This document shows, one piece after another, positions 24,941 through 36,570 of a stretch of 64,000 nt of DNA. Each line of letters begins with the position of its first letter. The first letter of the stretch is position 1. The position numbers were made by a program, and so were the translations under genes. The notes below the pieces were generated by a model. The model saw nothing but the letters and a program-made list of their open reading frames with translations, made no database searches and was not told the origin of the DNA. The stretch comes from Galeruca laticollis (Eukaryota; Arthropoda; Insecta; Coleoptera; Chrysomelidae): contig OY998184.1 in NCBI GenBank assembly GCA_963921935.1, positions 28,201,567 through 28,265,566 on the forward strand, given 5' to 3'.

Positions 24941-25428
24941 CAGCTTGACGGACCTCTTACGAACGCAAGAAGCGATGTGATTAGATAATGATCCAACCTT
25001 TAGATGTTTCTGTAATAAAATTATTAAAAACCACCATATATGAATGTTACAAAAGTAATGAGTTACCAACGATTGAAATAATAAGAAATTAATTGAGAAA
25101 TGTCGGCCGAAATGTAAATGTCTGTAAGAAAACTATTGAAAACTGGAATAAAAAATTGGGATTCATATTTACGATTAATAAACATCAAACACTCATAGAA
25201 AGCAGAAGAATAGTGGATATGCGGTATACATACTTGGAACAAGTAACTAAGTATAGAGAAAAAAACCGGCCAGTTGCCTGTTTGGATGAAACTTGATATG
25301 ATACACATGACACGGTTAAGAAAGGATGGACTGATGGGTCAAAAATATGTATGCCAACAATGCCTGCAAATAAAAGATCCAGACTTATTATTGTGCATTG
25401 CGGTGGAAATGAAGGATGGGTTCCAAAT

Positions 25429-26016
25429 AGGGTTGCCAGATGTGCTGCAATAAAAAACCGGACATCCAGACAACCACACACTAAAAAAACTTTAAAAAAT
25501 TATTTATTTCATTAAAAAATAAAAATAATAATAACATGAGGTCAGAACCAGAACACAAAAATCATACAAGAAAAATCAAAGTTAGACTAATTTTTAACAC
25601 ATTCGGCGTTAGATGCCGCTGCTTTTAAGTCTCTGTTGTCTTATATGGTATCTCAGAATTCAATACAACTGCTATTTATGTTAAAGAGAACGCACACTTT
25701 CTAGGGACAGGCGATTCATTTCGTCTGTCCAAATATTTCCCATAACGCTAAATGTCCTTTCAACAAAGACTGAACTATTTTAAGCAAATTTAGTGCTCAT
25801 ATCCACTGTTTTTCCTTCAAGTGCACGAAATTGTTATGGAGCCAGTTCTTCATACATGTTTTCAGTTGGAGGTTCCTGTTTCCAGGAGAAATTAACCACT
25901 GATAAATCGCACTAGATCACCAGCGTAAAAAACCGGACATTTTGCTGTCCGGTTTACCAAAATTTTCTCGACCGGGCGGACAGCTGAAAAACCGGACTGT
26001 CCGGTCGAAAACCTAA
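25429..26016 (-). mobile_element. hAT-superfamily fragment with 8-bp target duplication
   Basis: It is bounded by TTCCAAAT at 25421-25428 and 26017-26024; 8 bp is the expected hAT duplication. The termini are short and imperfect (TAGGGTTGCCAG left, inverse TAGGTTTTCG right). On the minus strand at about 25790-25660 there is a hAT C-terminal dimerisation-type sequence (FVERTFSVMGNIWTDEMNRL), broken by frameshifts. The rest of the transposase is deleted. The phrase AAAACCGGAC recurs near both ends as subterminal repeats. Confidence 0.8.
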
Positions 26017-26236
26017 TTCCAAATGCCTTAAAAATATGTCATATGAATATTGTTTGAATTCACATTGATCCCAAGCATAGAGCCAAATACTGTTGTAGTT
26101 CTTGACAAAGCTTCTTATCATTCACGACAGCTTAATAAAATATCAAATAAAAGCTACAAGAAAGACCGAACTACAAAAATTTTTAATGGATAATAATTTG
26201 TACTTTGAAGATTCTTATACAAAACAACAACTGATT

Positions 26237-26247
26237 GAAGTTTTACA
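26237..26247. repeat. target-site duplication, left copy (PLE 26248-28385)
   Basis: GAAGTTTTACA is present here and at 28386-28396, perfectly flanking the Penelope copy. Confidence 0.88.
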
Positions 26248-28385
26248 TTAGTGTTTTCAAATGAAACTCAAGGTCTCTAGTTAATTCCACAATATAATAC
26301 AAGTTATTGAAAATTCTAAAAAATTGACAATTGTTTCGATAAATCAATATCATCGTCAGAATGACAGAAGTTACATTTCATTTTATGCCTACCTGATGTT
26401 TAGTAGTTATATTTTTGGCTAGACCAAGAAGTAACCTAACTTGTGATTGGCTTAATATATGTTTATAGAAAAAGAAGAAGATGTGATATTACAAATATTG
26501 AAGCTTAGATATTATTAGCCCTATGGTGATATCCTGGATATCATTTTTCCAATTAAGATCAGTATAACTGTGCAATGGTATAGAAAACCAGGAAAACTAT
26601 ATCTGCTGATCTTTACAATTATCACTTAAGAAGACAGTTTATTAGTGGAGAATTCCCTAGATTTAACTGTTCATTGACAACTTCATATTGTGGGTTTCTT
26701 AAATGTCTTCTAATTTCCAGTTCTTCAAGGAAATCCAGTTCTTGTTTCTTTTCACAAATATGCAGCACTTCTAGTTCTGTTTTAGGTGTCAATGAATGAT
26801 TGGTGTCAAGTAGATGTTTTGCGTAGTGGGATTTATCTGGTTGTTTTAATCTGTAAGCTCGTAAGTGCTCACTGTATCGTATTTCAAAATTCCTAAGGGT
26901 CTGACCCAAATAGACAGCATTACATTCTGGACATTTGAGTTTATATATACCTGACTTCTTTAATAGTGGTATTTTTGTTTTTACATTTAACAATTTTGTA
27001 CTAACGTTACTTTCTGTTTTAAAAGAAATTGTTGCATTCGTTGCTGAAGATATTATCTTTGAAATATTATTAGAAATGTTTCCTGCATATGTGATGGTTT
27101 TATAAGTTTTAATTTCATCAGCTTGCTTAGGATATATTAGTTGTAATGCCACTTTTTTCTCTTTTTTACTAATTAGTTTATTTATCATATCTAATGGATA
27201 ACCGTTAGATGTTGCTATTTGTCTAATTGTATTAATCTCTCTATCAAAATTACATTTGTTCATAGGAACTGAAAAAGCTCTATGTATCATTGAATTATAT
27301 GCTGCTAGTCTGTGTGAGACAGGGTGGTTAGAATTGAATGGAATTGTCACATCAGTCTGTGTTGGTTTTCGGTAAATTGAATAATCAAGTACATTATTAA
27401 CTCTTTGAATTTTTAAATCAAGAAAATTGATTGAGCTATTTTCTTCAATTTCTAATGTAAATTTAATTTTCGGGTGTAAATTATTGATGTGGTTGAAAAA
27501 CACATCTAATTGTCGCTCACTACCCATAAAACAAGCTAATATGTCATCCACATATCTATACCAAAATAAAATATTTTTCGAAATATTACTTTCAAAGATC
27601 TTTCTTTCTAAATTGTCCATAAAAATGTTTGCTAAAATAGGTGATATAGGGCTTCCCATTGGTAAACCTTCATTTTGAATATATATCTTATTGTCAAAAG
27701 TGAAATAATTCTGATTAATGCATACATCAAATAAATTAAGTATATCTGATATTATTCCTGGATTAATATTTTTATCTTCTAGTAATTTTCTTACAAGTAT
27801 TAGACATTCTTTAGGAGGAATTTTAGTAAACATATTAGTTACATCGAACGATATGAGTTTATAGTTATCTTGCAAATGGATTGATTTCAACTTTTTGATT
27901 AGTTCTATTGAATTTCTAATTGAGTACTGAGATTCATATCCGTAAGTATTGAGTATATTGTTGAGCTTTTTTGCCAATATATTATTAGGAGCATTAACAT
28001 AAGAGACTACAGGTCTAATTGGTTTCGTTATTTTATGTAATTTAACTGTTCCATATAATTGTGGACAATGAGGATTCTTATGTATGATAGACCTCTTTTC
28101 GTATTCATTTAAAAGATAATTCGAATTATTAACAATATCCCTTACATTTTCTAATAATCTTTGGTCTAGCCAAAAATATAACTACTAAACATCAGGTAGG
28201 CATAAAATGAAATGTAACTTCTGTCATTCTGACGATGATATTGATTTATCGAAACAATTGTCAATTTTTTAGAATTTTCAATAACTTGTATTATATTGTG
28301 GAATTAACTAGAGACCTTGAGTTTCATTTGAAAACACTAATATGAGCATATTCCACGAAGTAAGGGTCGAGACAGTCAATTTCAT
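26248..28385 (-). mobile_element. Penelope-like element family 1, copy with inverted ends
   Basis: About 180 bp at the left end (TTAGTGTTTTCAAATG onward) is repeated inverted at the right (about 28165-28345). The right end then continues to the family terminus, the inverse of TTGACTGTCTCGACCC, ending AATTTCAT at 28385. The coding part is on the minus strand. The reverse-transcriptase N-terminal region is cut off at about 28150, where the sequence jumps to the inverted end. An 11 bp perfect target duplication flanks the copy. Confidence 0.88.
26622..27977 (-). pseudogene. Penelope-like reverse transcriptase plus GIY-YIG endonuclease (5' truncated)
   Basis: A long open frame of 451 codons. From its start it carries RT palm motifs SFDVTNMFTKIP, then GLPMGSPISPILANIFM, then WYRYVDDILACF with the catalytic Asp pair. 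An IYRKPTQTD block and a linker follow. The C-terminal GIY-YIG nuclease has SGIYKLKCPECNAVYLGQT, then the conserved Arg in RNFEIRYSEHLRAY, and ends GNSPLINCLLK. In PLEs the RT copies RNA onto a nuclease-cut end made by the GIY-YIG domain. The frame can be extended upstream without stop through HNNPHCPQLYG-like sequence to about 28145, but the true N-terminus is missing, so the copy is probably inactive. It is the best preserved copy of this family here. Confidence 0.88.
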
Positions 28386-28685
28386 GAAGTTTTACAGACA
28401 AAGAAATTTAAGAAATTATATGCCCTAGAGAGTATTGCTGAACAATATGGACACTATAGTGAGAGTTCCTCCTTATTATCGTATTTCCAATCCCATCGCG
28501 TTAATTTGGGCACAATTAAAACAGAGATTGAAAAAGTAATCAAAATTGAAGATGAGTATCAAAATATTGGGCAAGTCCATATTAATAGAGGAAATAAATT
28601 TATTACTGATTTACAAGACGATAGTGATAGTGAAGCAAATGATACGGGAGAAAGATTACTAGAATTTTGGGAAGAAGAAAATTAA

Positions 28686-31009
28686 TTAAGTTTAATATAT
28701 TTTTCATGTTACTTATATAATAGTGACAAACAGGAGTTAGATACAATATTTATGTTTAAAGAATTGTTGTATTCATTGTTATAAAATTTCTTTTTTTTTT
28801 GGTATTTTTCCATAGAATTTTGTTTTGTCCATAAAAAATCGAATGGGATACAAAAAGGGCACAGTTCACGTCTGGTATCCCGATTAAACCGAACGCCCTT
28901 TCAACAATTACGTAACATCAAATACAATATAGGTATTGGTAAAAGTAAACAAAATATTAATACCTTTCAGAGTCTAGCTCCGCAACATAACTTAAAGGGG
29001 ATATACGATTACATTGCTACACTATACGTTTTGCTCCAACTATATTGGATATGTCTTTACTTAGAAATCTTCTATTCCTCTTCTATCTATTCTATCCATA
29101 TAATTTTCTGCCACTCTAGAATCCTTCGACACTAATTTCACATACATATTCATCAAATTATTTTTAATTTCATAATATTTCTCCTCACAATCTATAAATA
29201 CACATTTCTCCTCTTCTTTTTTATAATAATTCTTTTTATTTTCATCATATTTTTTTTCGTTATACTCAACATTGCCCTTTTTTCTTCTTTTCCTCTATAC
29301 TTACTTTTAAAATCTGTCCAATATCCATTTGATCTCAATTTCTTCTTTTCATAATTTATGATTGTTTCAAATTTTTCTAGTACTTAAATATGTTCCTATT
29401 ACTACATTTATTTAATGTTACCATTAGTTGACAATCGCATTTTCTTCCTTGTATATCTAAATGTGTGTCTTACATTTTATTTAGTTCACATAGTTTCTTA
29501 TTATTTGCACCTATCAATTTTAACTTTTTCATCTTCATTCATTTATTTTATCTTCTATCTAAATTTTACCCAACCTAACCTGTTGTTCATTGTAATCGGT
29601 TTCGTTGTTCCTTGTATAATTAATAAATCTTGTATTTTCCTATGCTGAATTTCTTCTATCTTGATTCTGTTTTCTATTTTTATAATTGTTATTATGATTA
29701 TTATAGTGACTTTTATTGTTATTATATCCTTGATTTCATTGATTATTATTATTGCTGTTATTGTGTCCATAATTGTTATTGCGTTCTGTTATCATTTTGA
29801 TTATTATTTTTACAATTGTTGTTATTAAATTGTTTATTATTCTAATTTACATTTACATTACTATTTCTTTGAAAACGATCATTTTGACTATTTCTGTAAT
29901 TATTATTTTTGTTATTAATGTCTATTTCGATTATTATAAGTGGAATAATTATTTATATTTTTTGAATTCTAATTAAATAATTACTTAAATTTTCCAAATA
30001 TTTAATATTTTGTATTGCTATATATCTGATATTCAAAATATCTAGAGATATACATTATTATTTCTTCTTCTTCAATTTTTTTTATTTAAATGTACCATTG
30101 TACACATTTGAATGGGATATACATTCATACTGTTTCTTTGGTTTTCATTATACTTTATAAAACAAAGTATATCCCTTATCCTGGATTGTACATGTTCATT
30201 CCAAAAATAACCCGTAAATATAATTTTACAATCTTAAAAATTTTCTATTTTCTCTTCTGTCGTTGTATACCTACCATACCACGATATTCTCTTATTATGT
30301 TTCTCAATCCTTGAATATTAACTCATATTTAATTTTTCATCATTCTTATAAATACTTGTTGATGTATTTTCTTTGAATCTCCATCAAATTTTACTGTATT
30401 ATTTGTGCCTGCTGTTATTAATCTTCTTTCACATTGTTTTCTTTCCATTTCATTCCTTACTATCAATTTCTCTTGTCTTTGGTCTTACATATTTTATCAT
30501 TCTTTCATTTTTTTTATTTTTCCTTTTTATTTCTCTTTTTCTATTCATTGCTTTTCTACATTTATTTCCACTTCTTTACCCATTTTTTTCTCATAGTTAT
30601 CTCATGTCTTGTTGATTGTTTTCTATCTTCTCTTCACAATTTTGATGTCAATGAACGTCAAGGTGATACCTCATTTTGGTCAATAAATAAGTTGGTCTTT
30701 CCTATTATACATTATCAGTTATTCTTTTTGCGCCTCATTTTTTCTTATTTGAAAAGAAAATATGTTATAGCATTCCGCTAACGATTGAGATTGAACAGGG
30801 GTGGTAGACTTGATTACAATTATTTGCATGTGAAAGAACCAAAGCTTAAAGATACTTTTCCAACTCAACACTTAGAGCATGTGTATGAGGATAAATTTTT
30901 AATTTTGTATAGGCAATTAGTAGGAAAAATGACACATATTAGAGAATATTAGCTTATTATTAATAATAACACAGAATAGCAATAAATTTTATTGTAAGAA
31001 CTTTTTAAG
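28686..31009. other. GH20 intron sequence, AT-rich, no gene
   Basis: A very AT-rich region. On the minus strand at about 29990-29560 the translation is extremely Asn-rich with interspersed Arg/Gln. This could be a decayed retrotransposon nucleocapsid segment or simply low-complexity AT repeats. 30370-30620 is pyrimidine-rich. No supported feature. Confidence 0.45.
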
Positions 31010-31227
31010 GTGTCCATACCATGCTGGAATTCAACCCCAGAAGTACTAAAGTATCTGAAGAATAAACCATTAACACAAGAGACATTTCTTGATCTATGGG
31101 GTGAATTTCAACTGAAAAACCTGAAAGCGTTCGATCAAGCTATTGGACACAATAATACTTCAATTATTGTATGGACTAGTCACTTAACCGATCCATCAAT
31201 TATCACTAAATACTTATCGAAAGAAAG
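31010..31227 (+). CDS. GH20 beta-N-acetylhexosaminidase, exon C
   Basis: The acceptor CTTTTTAAG is followed directly by a Val codon that continues the HQGGDE block of the exon ending at 13928 (phase 0), reading VSIPCWNSTPEVLKYL. Further GH20 sequence follows: FLDLWGEFQLKNLKAFDQAI and SIIVWTSHLTDPSIITKYL. The exon ends two bases into an Arg codon at donor GTACGT; the first base of the exon at 51811 completes that codon. Two N-glycosylation sequons, NST and NTS-type, are visible, which suits a secreted enzyme. No stop or frameshift occurs. Its neighbours in the intron are a decayed Penelope copy, a satellite and the BEL element. Confidence 0.92.
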
Positions 31228-32869
31228 GTACGTTGATCTCACTTTATCTTTAAAATATGTGACTCAAAGCACCATTAGACCTTTTCTATACAGTGCAATT
31301 ATACAGCAAGAAGACTAATGAATGCCTCACTTGTTATCCTTAAAAACGGATTTGGCAGCGTTCAATTCTGTCAATGCTAACCCATGATTGAATATAACTC
31401 AATAAGTAAAATAAATCAATACCTACATTCTTATATTTTTTACATCCGTTGACAGGCAAATCAACAATCAAATTGGGTAAAACTTGCTAAATGATTCAAA
31501 TCAAACAATCCTTCTGTTAAGTTATGAAGAATTATTTACTATTAACTGGCATGTTGATTTCATTCGGTCTAGTTTTCATAAAAATCAATCATAAGTTTCT
31601 CAATTTACTCCTGAGCTTTTACTTTTTTGAATGGAACTACCTGCTTCTAAATAATTCCACAGTATACTGAAAAAATGTGAGTGATAGAAGTTACAGACTA
31701 GTTGTTTCTTCTCACAAATATGTAGTACTTCCAGTTACACTTTTCTTCCCTCCAAGGAGCTTTAGTAGAGAAATGGTTCAGTTTTACCAGAGGAAATTGT
31801 ATTTTTGCGGCTGTCTGGTGGCAACCATAGGCTCCGGCCAGCATACAGTGAAGACGGATGTGATTCACTATTTTTTATAACTATTTGAGGTATTATGTTG
31901 GTCATCATTCGATTTCACCCAAGCCTAATCGGTACCTCTAAAGATTAACAAAAATTTTAATGGGAAATCTAATAGTTCTTGCAAAAAAATGGAAAGTCTG
32001 GAAAAAAAAAGTTATCTAGAAAAACTAGTATGGAAATTGATTTCTTGGGATAGCTCAAACCCTATATGAAAATTATATGTCGAGTTATAAGCGTATACAT
32101 AAAATACATTATAATAATCACACAAATGATATGAACCTAGCTAAAAAATACTTTTAATAAAAAAACTACTTTCTTAAGAAACTTGTTTTCCGGCTTCTTC
32201 TGACGTTTCCCAGCGATAGCACAAACCGGTGAGAGCTGTCACACTGCCAAGAAGAACGGAGCCTTCCAGAAGAAGGACTCCATCTAGCAAAAAAACGTCT
32301 CACAACAAAACCCAGTGGGAGAAATAAGACACCCCAAATACGATCCACATAGCGAAAGATTCGGCCAACGAAAGCCCCTGGACTATATCACAACTCGTTA
32401 AAAATAATAATTTGTAATTGTAAGATTTTAACCGAGAAAATAATTACCTCTAGTTGTTAAGAGGGCTAAACTCCACGTCGCGTCCACGATGTCCCCAAGA
32501 TGGCGGAATAGAGTGTTGAAATAATCCGTTACAACGGTTTTCAAGTCTATCTTACTCAAAACTCATCTCAATCAACATCGATCGAACTCGAAAGTTTTCC
32601 TGGTATAATCCGTTAACGGATGGCTTACCACAATAGACGGCGCATATTCCTACCAAACCTCGAGCTCAAAAATCCACTACGTGGAACGAGCCAATAGCGG
32701 ATCAGGAGCCTTATGAACATGCAACTAATAATGTCGAAACAAACCGTATAAACTGTGTTCAGAGATATACAGAACTGCCTATAGAGTAGATTCGTTTATC
32801 GTAGAACTGTGTTCAGAGTGCTCTACAAGTAAAAACGAAGTGAAACAATGTGTTAGGTGTTAATTTCAA
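31228..32869. other. GH20 intron sequence; old Penelope trace at 31620-31745
   Basis: 31620-31745 resembles parts of the family 1 Penelope end and GIY-YIG segment (TAATTCCACA, GATAGAAGTTACA, TTCTCACAAATATG), much diverged. 32160-32700 is less AT-rich than its surroundings and looks like part of an unidentified repeat. No gene. Confidence 0.4.
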
Positions 32870-33840
32870 AGATAGTAACGTTAGCAACAGTTACGACCAG
32901 TTCTTTTAAAACAGAAAGTGATAAGAGTACATAATTGTTGAATATAAAAACGAAAATATCCCCATTAAAAAAGTCTGGTATATATAAACTTAAATGTCCA
33001 GATTCTAAGACTGACTGTACAGGTCCAACCCTTTGAAATTTTGAAATTATACACAACAAACACTTACGAGCATACAGATTAAAACAACCAGAGAAATCCC
33101 ATTACGCAATACATCTACTTCACACCAAACGTTCATTAACACTTAACACAGAACTAGAAGTACTATATATTTATGACAAGAAACAAGAACTAGACATCCC
33201 TGAGGAAATAGAAATGGGAAAACACTTAAGAGGTCCACAACATGAATTCGTCAATGAACAGATAAATCTAAAATAAAAAGTTCTCCATTATTAAAATGTC
33301 TTCTTAAGTAATAATTGTAAAGATTAGCAAATAATAGTTTTTATTAAGGGTGCTTGACATGCAGCAATAGAACCTGATATGCAATGCAAGCCGCAATATT
33401 TCTTGATCAAACGCATGCGTAGATGAAGCTCAGCTGATAGGTCTCGCAATTGCAACTTTATCGGCTTGGTAGGTACCATTTCTATTGCATGCAAGTTGCA
33501 ATTCTATGGAAAAATCTAGTTACTTTTAGTGTTAAAACCAACCAAACGTCAGTCAAATCAGTGGATTGACTGGAGCACATTTAACTTTCTTGATGATTCG
33601 TGATGTTTGTTACTGCCATTTTTTTATTTGAATTGCATAATGTTAAACAACGTGTCAAATTCATCGTATGCAATATTTTGACCTTGCAAGAGATTGCATG
33701 CAATCTCTTGCAAGCAGACTTTAGTTTCCTATATAATTGCACAGTTATACTGATCATAAATGAGAAAAATATATCTAGAATATCCCCACAGAGCTCCTAA
33801 TATCTAATTTAATATTTGTAATATAATATCTTTATTTTTC
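32870..33840 (+). mobile_element. Penelope-like family 1, old diverged copy with an insertion
   Basis: 32880-33290 retains the PLE C-terminus in broken frames (KSGIYKLKCP-like near 32965, HLRAYRLKQPEKSHYA-like near 33065, then QELDIPEEIEMG). The 3' untranslated segment continues to about 33345 and again at 33716-33838 (ATTGCACAGTTATACTGATC). About 365 bp between these, rich in TTGCATGCAA-type palindromes, appears inserted with TAGTTT repeated at both edges. Confidence 0.6.
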
Positions 33841-34518
33841 GTTAGCACGATACAGTTTCCGGAGTGCGTAAAGTCACCAATTTTATTATTGGGTATTGTT
33901 CAGGGCATCTCACAGATTACACCTGTTGATACTCAGCTCACAAAAGCCAGTTCAACGGGTGCTATGGCACCTGAACATTCACATTTTTGAAAACAATTTC
34001 CGTTTGTCACCACTATACAGCCTTCGGAGTGTATACAAGTGACAAATTTTATGATTGAATATTATTCAGAGCGTCTCAAAGATTAGTCCTATTGATATTC
34101 AACTCACCAGATCCAGTACAACTGGACCTATGAATCTAGATATACTATAATTTTGGAGAAATTTCGGTTTGTTAGCCTGAGTGTGCACAAGTGATGAATT
34201 TCATTATTGTATATTATTCAGGGCGTCTCACAGATAAACCCTATAGATTTTCAGCTCACTAGAGCTAGTACAACTGGCCCTATTAAGCCAGATATACTAC
34301 ATTTCTGAAAAAAATTCGATTTGTTAGTACGGTACAGCCTACAGGGTATATACAAGTGACCAATTTTATGATTGGATATTGTTCAGGGCGTCTCACAGAT
34401 GAATCCTATTGATTTTCAGCTCACCACAGACAGTATAATGTGTCAACTAAATCCAGAATTCTACATTTTTGGAAAAATTTCAGTTTGTTAGCACGATACA
34501 GCCTCTGGAGTGTATACT
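33841..34518 (+). repeat. satellite-like tandem array, about four 165-bp units
   Basis: Units begin with GTTAGCACGATACAG-type sequence at about 33841, 33996, 34165, 34321 and 34487. They share CAAGTGACCAATTTTATGATTG, split here over blocks, and GGGCGTCTCACAGAT. Units differ at many sites, so the array is old. It ends five bases before the BEL LTR. Confidence 0.8.
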
Positions 34519-34522
34519 TAAG

Positions 34523-35204
34523 TGTGGGAAAACTAGATTTAATCTCTAAAATAATCTATTTTACATTTTCGAACTAGATCTAAGAGTAGTAAAAAATGTT
34601 ATGAAAATAATGAAAAGAAGATACCATATATTTTATTTCAACTCATCATACCAATCACGTTACTGGACTAAAAAAATAAATACTTGATCTAATGGCAATT
34701 ATCAGTAAGCCTTACTGAAGAAAAACTAGGGTTTTCTTGAATGTAACTATATTTACAAATAGCCACTTTACAGTACAAATCTCACTAAATTTACACTTTT
34801 TATAGAGGCTCAACACATTGGTTGTAATAACTATTATACCTGTTATACTATTGGTTGATTTCACTTCAACTTTCATATGTTTTTTAAATACATTGATTGA
34901 GGATGGATGAGATATTATTAAATATATATTTTTCGGTTATGCTGCCACATGTTGATTATAAGACTCTAGGTTAGGTACTTGTCGGTTGAGGGTAGAATTG
35001 GAACAGGGAGAACAGTGGTTGGATGTTGAAAATTGAATCGTTTTTAGACTGGTGTCGAAAGTCAAAGCTAGCATAAAATTATAAGTAGGAAACAATTAGA
35101 TGTTAAAGGGTAAGTTCACTACTAACGGGGAGGTGGCGTTAGGAGTATGATTTATAAATAATTAAAGGTTGGTGTATCACAGTGGAGGAACTAGTTTTTC
35201 AACA
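34523..35204 (-). repeat. BEL/Pao 3' LTR (682 bp)
   Basis: It starts TGTGGGAAAACTAG and ends CTAGTTTTTCAACA on the + strand, which are inverted versions of each other as expected for LTR ends (TGT...ACA). Immediately outside the right end, on the minus strand, is GGTGGGCAGTA, a purine-rich priming tract typical of insect BEL elements. No complete partner LTR is present in the window. Confidence 0.8.
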
Positions 35205-35414
35205 TACTGCCCACCAGAGAAAAAAGGCAAAGATAAACACAGATAATGTAAATTTACCAATAAAGCACTCGAAGGACCAGGACACCTCGCAAGCGGATCC
35301 CAAATCACCGCAACAAGAACGGGATACCTCACAAGTGGAATAAATATACTTAAAAAATGAGAAAGGTTGTTATAAGCTAATTTTTGTTAAAGGACACGTA
35401 CAATGGATCGTGGA

Positions 35415-36570
35415 CGTGGTTATTGTTCTGTAATAGGATTTTCATGTATTAATGATACAATTTTAGTAATTGGCCGTATGAACACGCCTTGTTGTATTCG
35501 CACGTGGACAGCTCTGATTTTGCCATCAGAGCTAGGGATTGTGTCTACAATTCAGACTAATGGCCATTGCAAATGGGATGAGTCTTCATTCTTAATTAGC
35601 ACTCAGTCGTTAACTTGTGCATTGGAATGAGGGTGAGCCCATTTGGGTCTGTGCTGCAGTCTGTTAAGGTAGTCTGTAGACCATCGTTTCCAGAACTGCT
35701 GGTGAATTAATGAACAGTGTTGCCAGAATTTCAATCTATTACTAGGAGTACTAGTAACATCAACTTCAGGATAAGAAGTCAAAGGAGCTCCGATAAGGAA
35801 GTGTCCTGGAGTAAGGGGAATCATATCTGTAGGATCAGTTGATAACTGGCTGAATGGCCGAGAGTTCAAAATAGCCTCGATTTGGCAGATGATAGTGTTG
35901 AATTGATCAATGGTAAAAATTTAATTTTTCATCATTCTATACAAGTGAAATTTGGCACTCTTGATGGCTGACTCCCACGAACCGCCCCAATGTGGGGAGC
36001 GAGGGGGAATAAATTTCCAAGAAATTTGTAACCCTGCTAAATGGGAATGAATTTCTGGAAGGTTATTTTTAAGAAAAGAAAATATTTCATTCAATTGGTT
36101 ATAGGCACTAACAAAGTTGGTGCCATTGTCGCTTAGGATAGTGGAAGGTAACCCTCTACGGGCTATGAACCTTTTTAGGGCAGCTTAAAAAGAGTCAGTA
36201 GTTAAGTCGCATACCAATTCCAGGTGAACTGCTTTGGTTGCAAGACAAACAAAAAGTGCTAAGTATCCTTTGAAGATTGGGGCTTTTTTCAGGTGAGGGG
36301 ATTTTATTCGAAACGCTCCGCCGAAATCTACTCCTGTATGAACAAAAGGTTTGGATGGGGTTATCCTTTCCTTAGGAAGAGGGGCCATTATCTGTTGGGA
36401 AGTTACAGCTTTGAATCTGGTACAGATAACACATTTATGTATGAATCGTTTGATTTCTCTCAAACCATCTAACGGCCAGTATTGTAGCCTTACGCTTGAG
36501 AGGGTACATTGTGGTCCGCTATGCCCGAGTCGTCTGTGTTCAAGGGTTGAAATAATTTATGTAAAGTGAT
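35415..36570 (-). pseudogene. BEL/Pao integrase and C-terminal domain
   Basis: Minus-strand reading gives the zinc-binding region (CVICTRFKA near 36430), then the first catalytic Asp in HTGVDFGGAF (about 36330). The second is in LSDNGTNF (about 36130) and the third acidic residue in WGGSWESAIK (about 35975). The BEL-specific C-terminal domain follows (PLTPGHFLIGAPLTSYP near 35800 and WVLIKNED-type sequence near 35590). Single stops at about 36184, 35920 and 35600 break the frame. The domain would insert the cDNA copy into chromosomes. Gene end and stop are near 35405. Confidence 0.82.

Larger units (their letters stand above)
22217..24953. mobile_element. unclassified element with inverted ends built of GCTAGC-rich tandem repeats
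   Basis: The left end has CTCCGTCAAGCTG followed by a C-run; the right end has the inverse, CAGCTTGACGGAC, preceded by a G-run. Inside each end are tandem units of about 140 bp that share GCTAGCACA, a CCAAAATGCTAGCACA block, and the phrase AATTCGGGTGGGGCCAG. There are about three units on the left (22240-22640) and four on the right (24395-24940), in opposite orientation. The 1.7 kb centre (22640-24390) has no usable open frame. This architecture resembles foldback/Galileo-type transposons, but no transposase is present to place it. Confidence 0.6.
21560..28685 (+). mobile_element. DDE (Tc1/mariner-IS630-like) transposon copy 2, with three nested insertions
   Basis: Segments of one transposase are spread over 7 kb. 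21560-21790 is the putative N-terminus (LNLETRKIICYNVYKNLLEK). 24970-25428 is the middle (IYECYKSNELPTIE, TIENWNKKLGF, ACLDET, RLIIVHCGGNEGW). 26017-26247 has VVVLDKASYHSRQL-type sequence in shifting frames. 28386-28685 is the C-terminus (FKKLYALESIAEQYGHYS, LGTIKTEIEKVIKIEDEY), ending at the stop at 28683-28685. Insertions between the segments are a foldback-type element (22217-24953), a hAT fragment (25429-26016) and a Penelope copy (26248-28385); the last two have clear target duplications. It is the same family as 150-1191. Confidence 0.65.

Noticed and set aside
29560..29990. Asn-rich minus-strand reading as a retroviral-type nucleocapsid
   Set aside because: Low-complexity AT-rich sequence produces Asn/Lys/Ile runs by chance, and no zinc knuckle or protease follows.
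30370..30780. Overlapping hydrophobic 60-115 codon frames as membrane proteins
   Set aside because: The frames come from T-rich low-complexity DNA. They overlap one another in several frames and lack conserved motifs.
32160..32700. Less AT-rich stretch as a functional RNA or promoter island
   Set aside because: No recognisable structure or reading frame; more likely part of an unidentified repeat.
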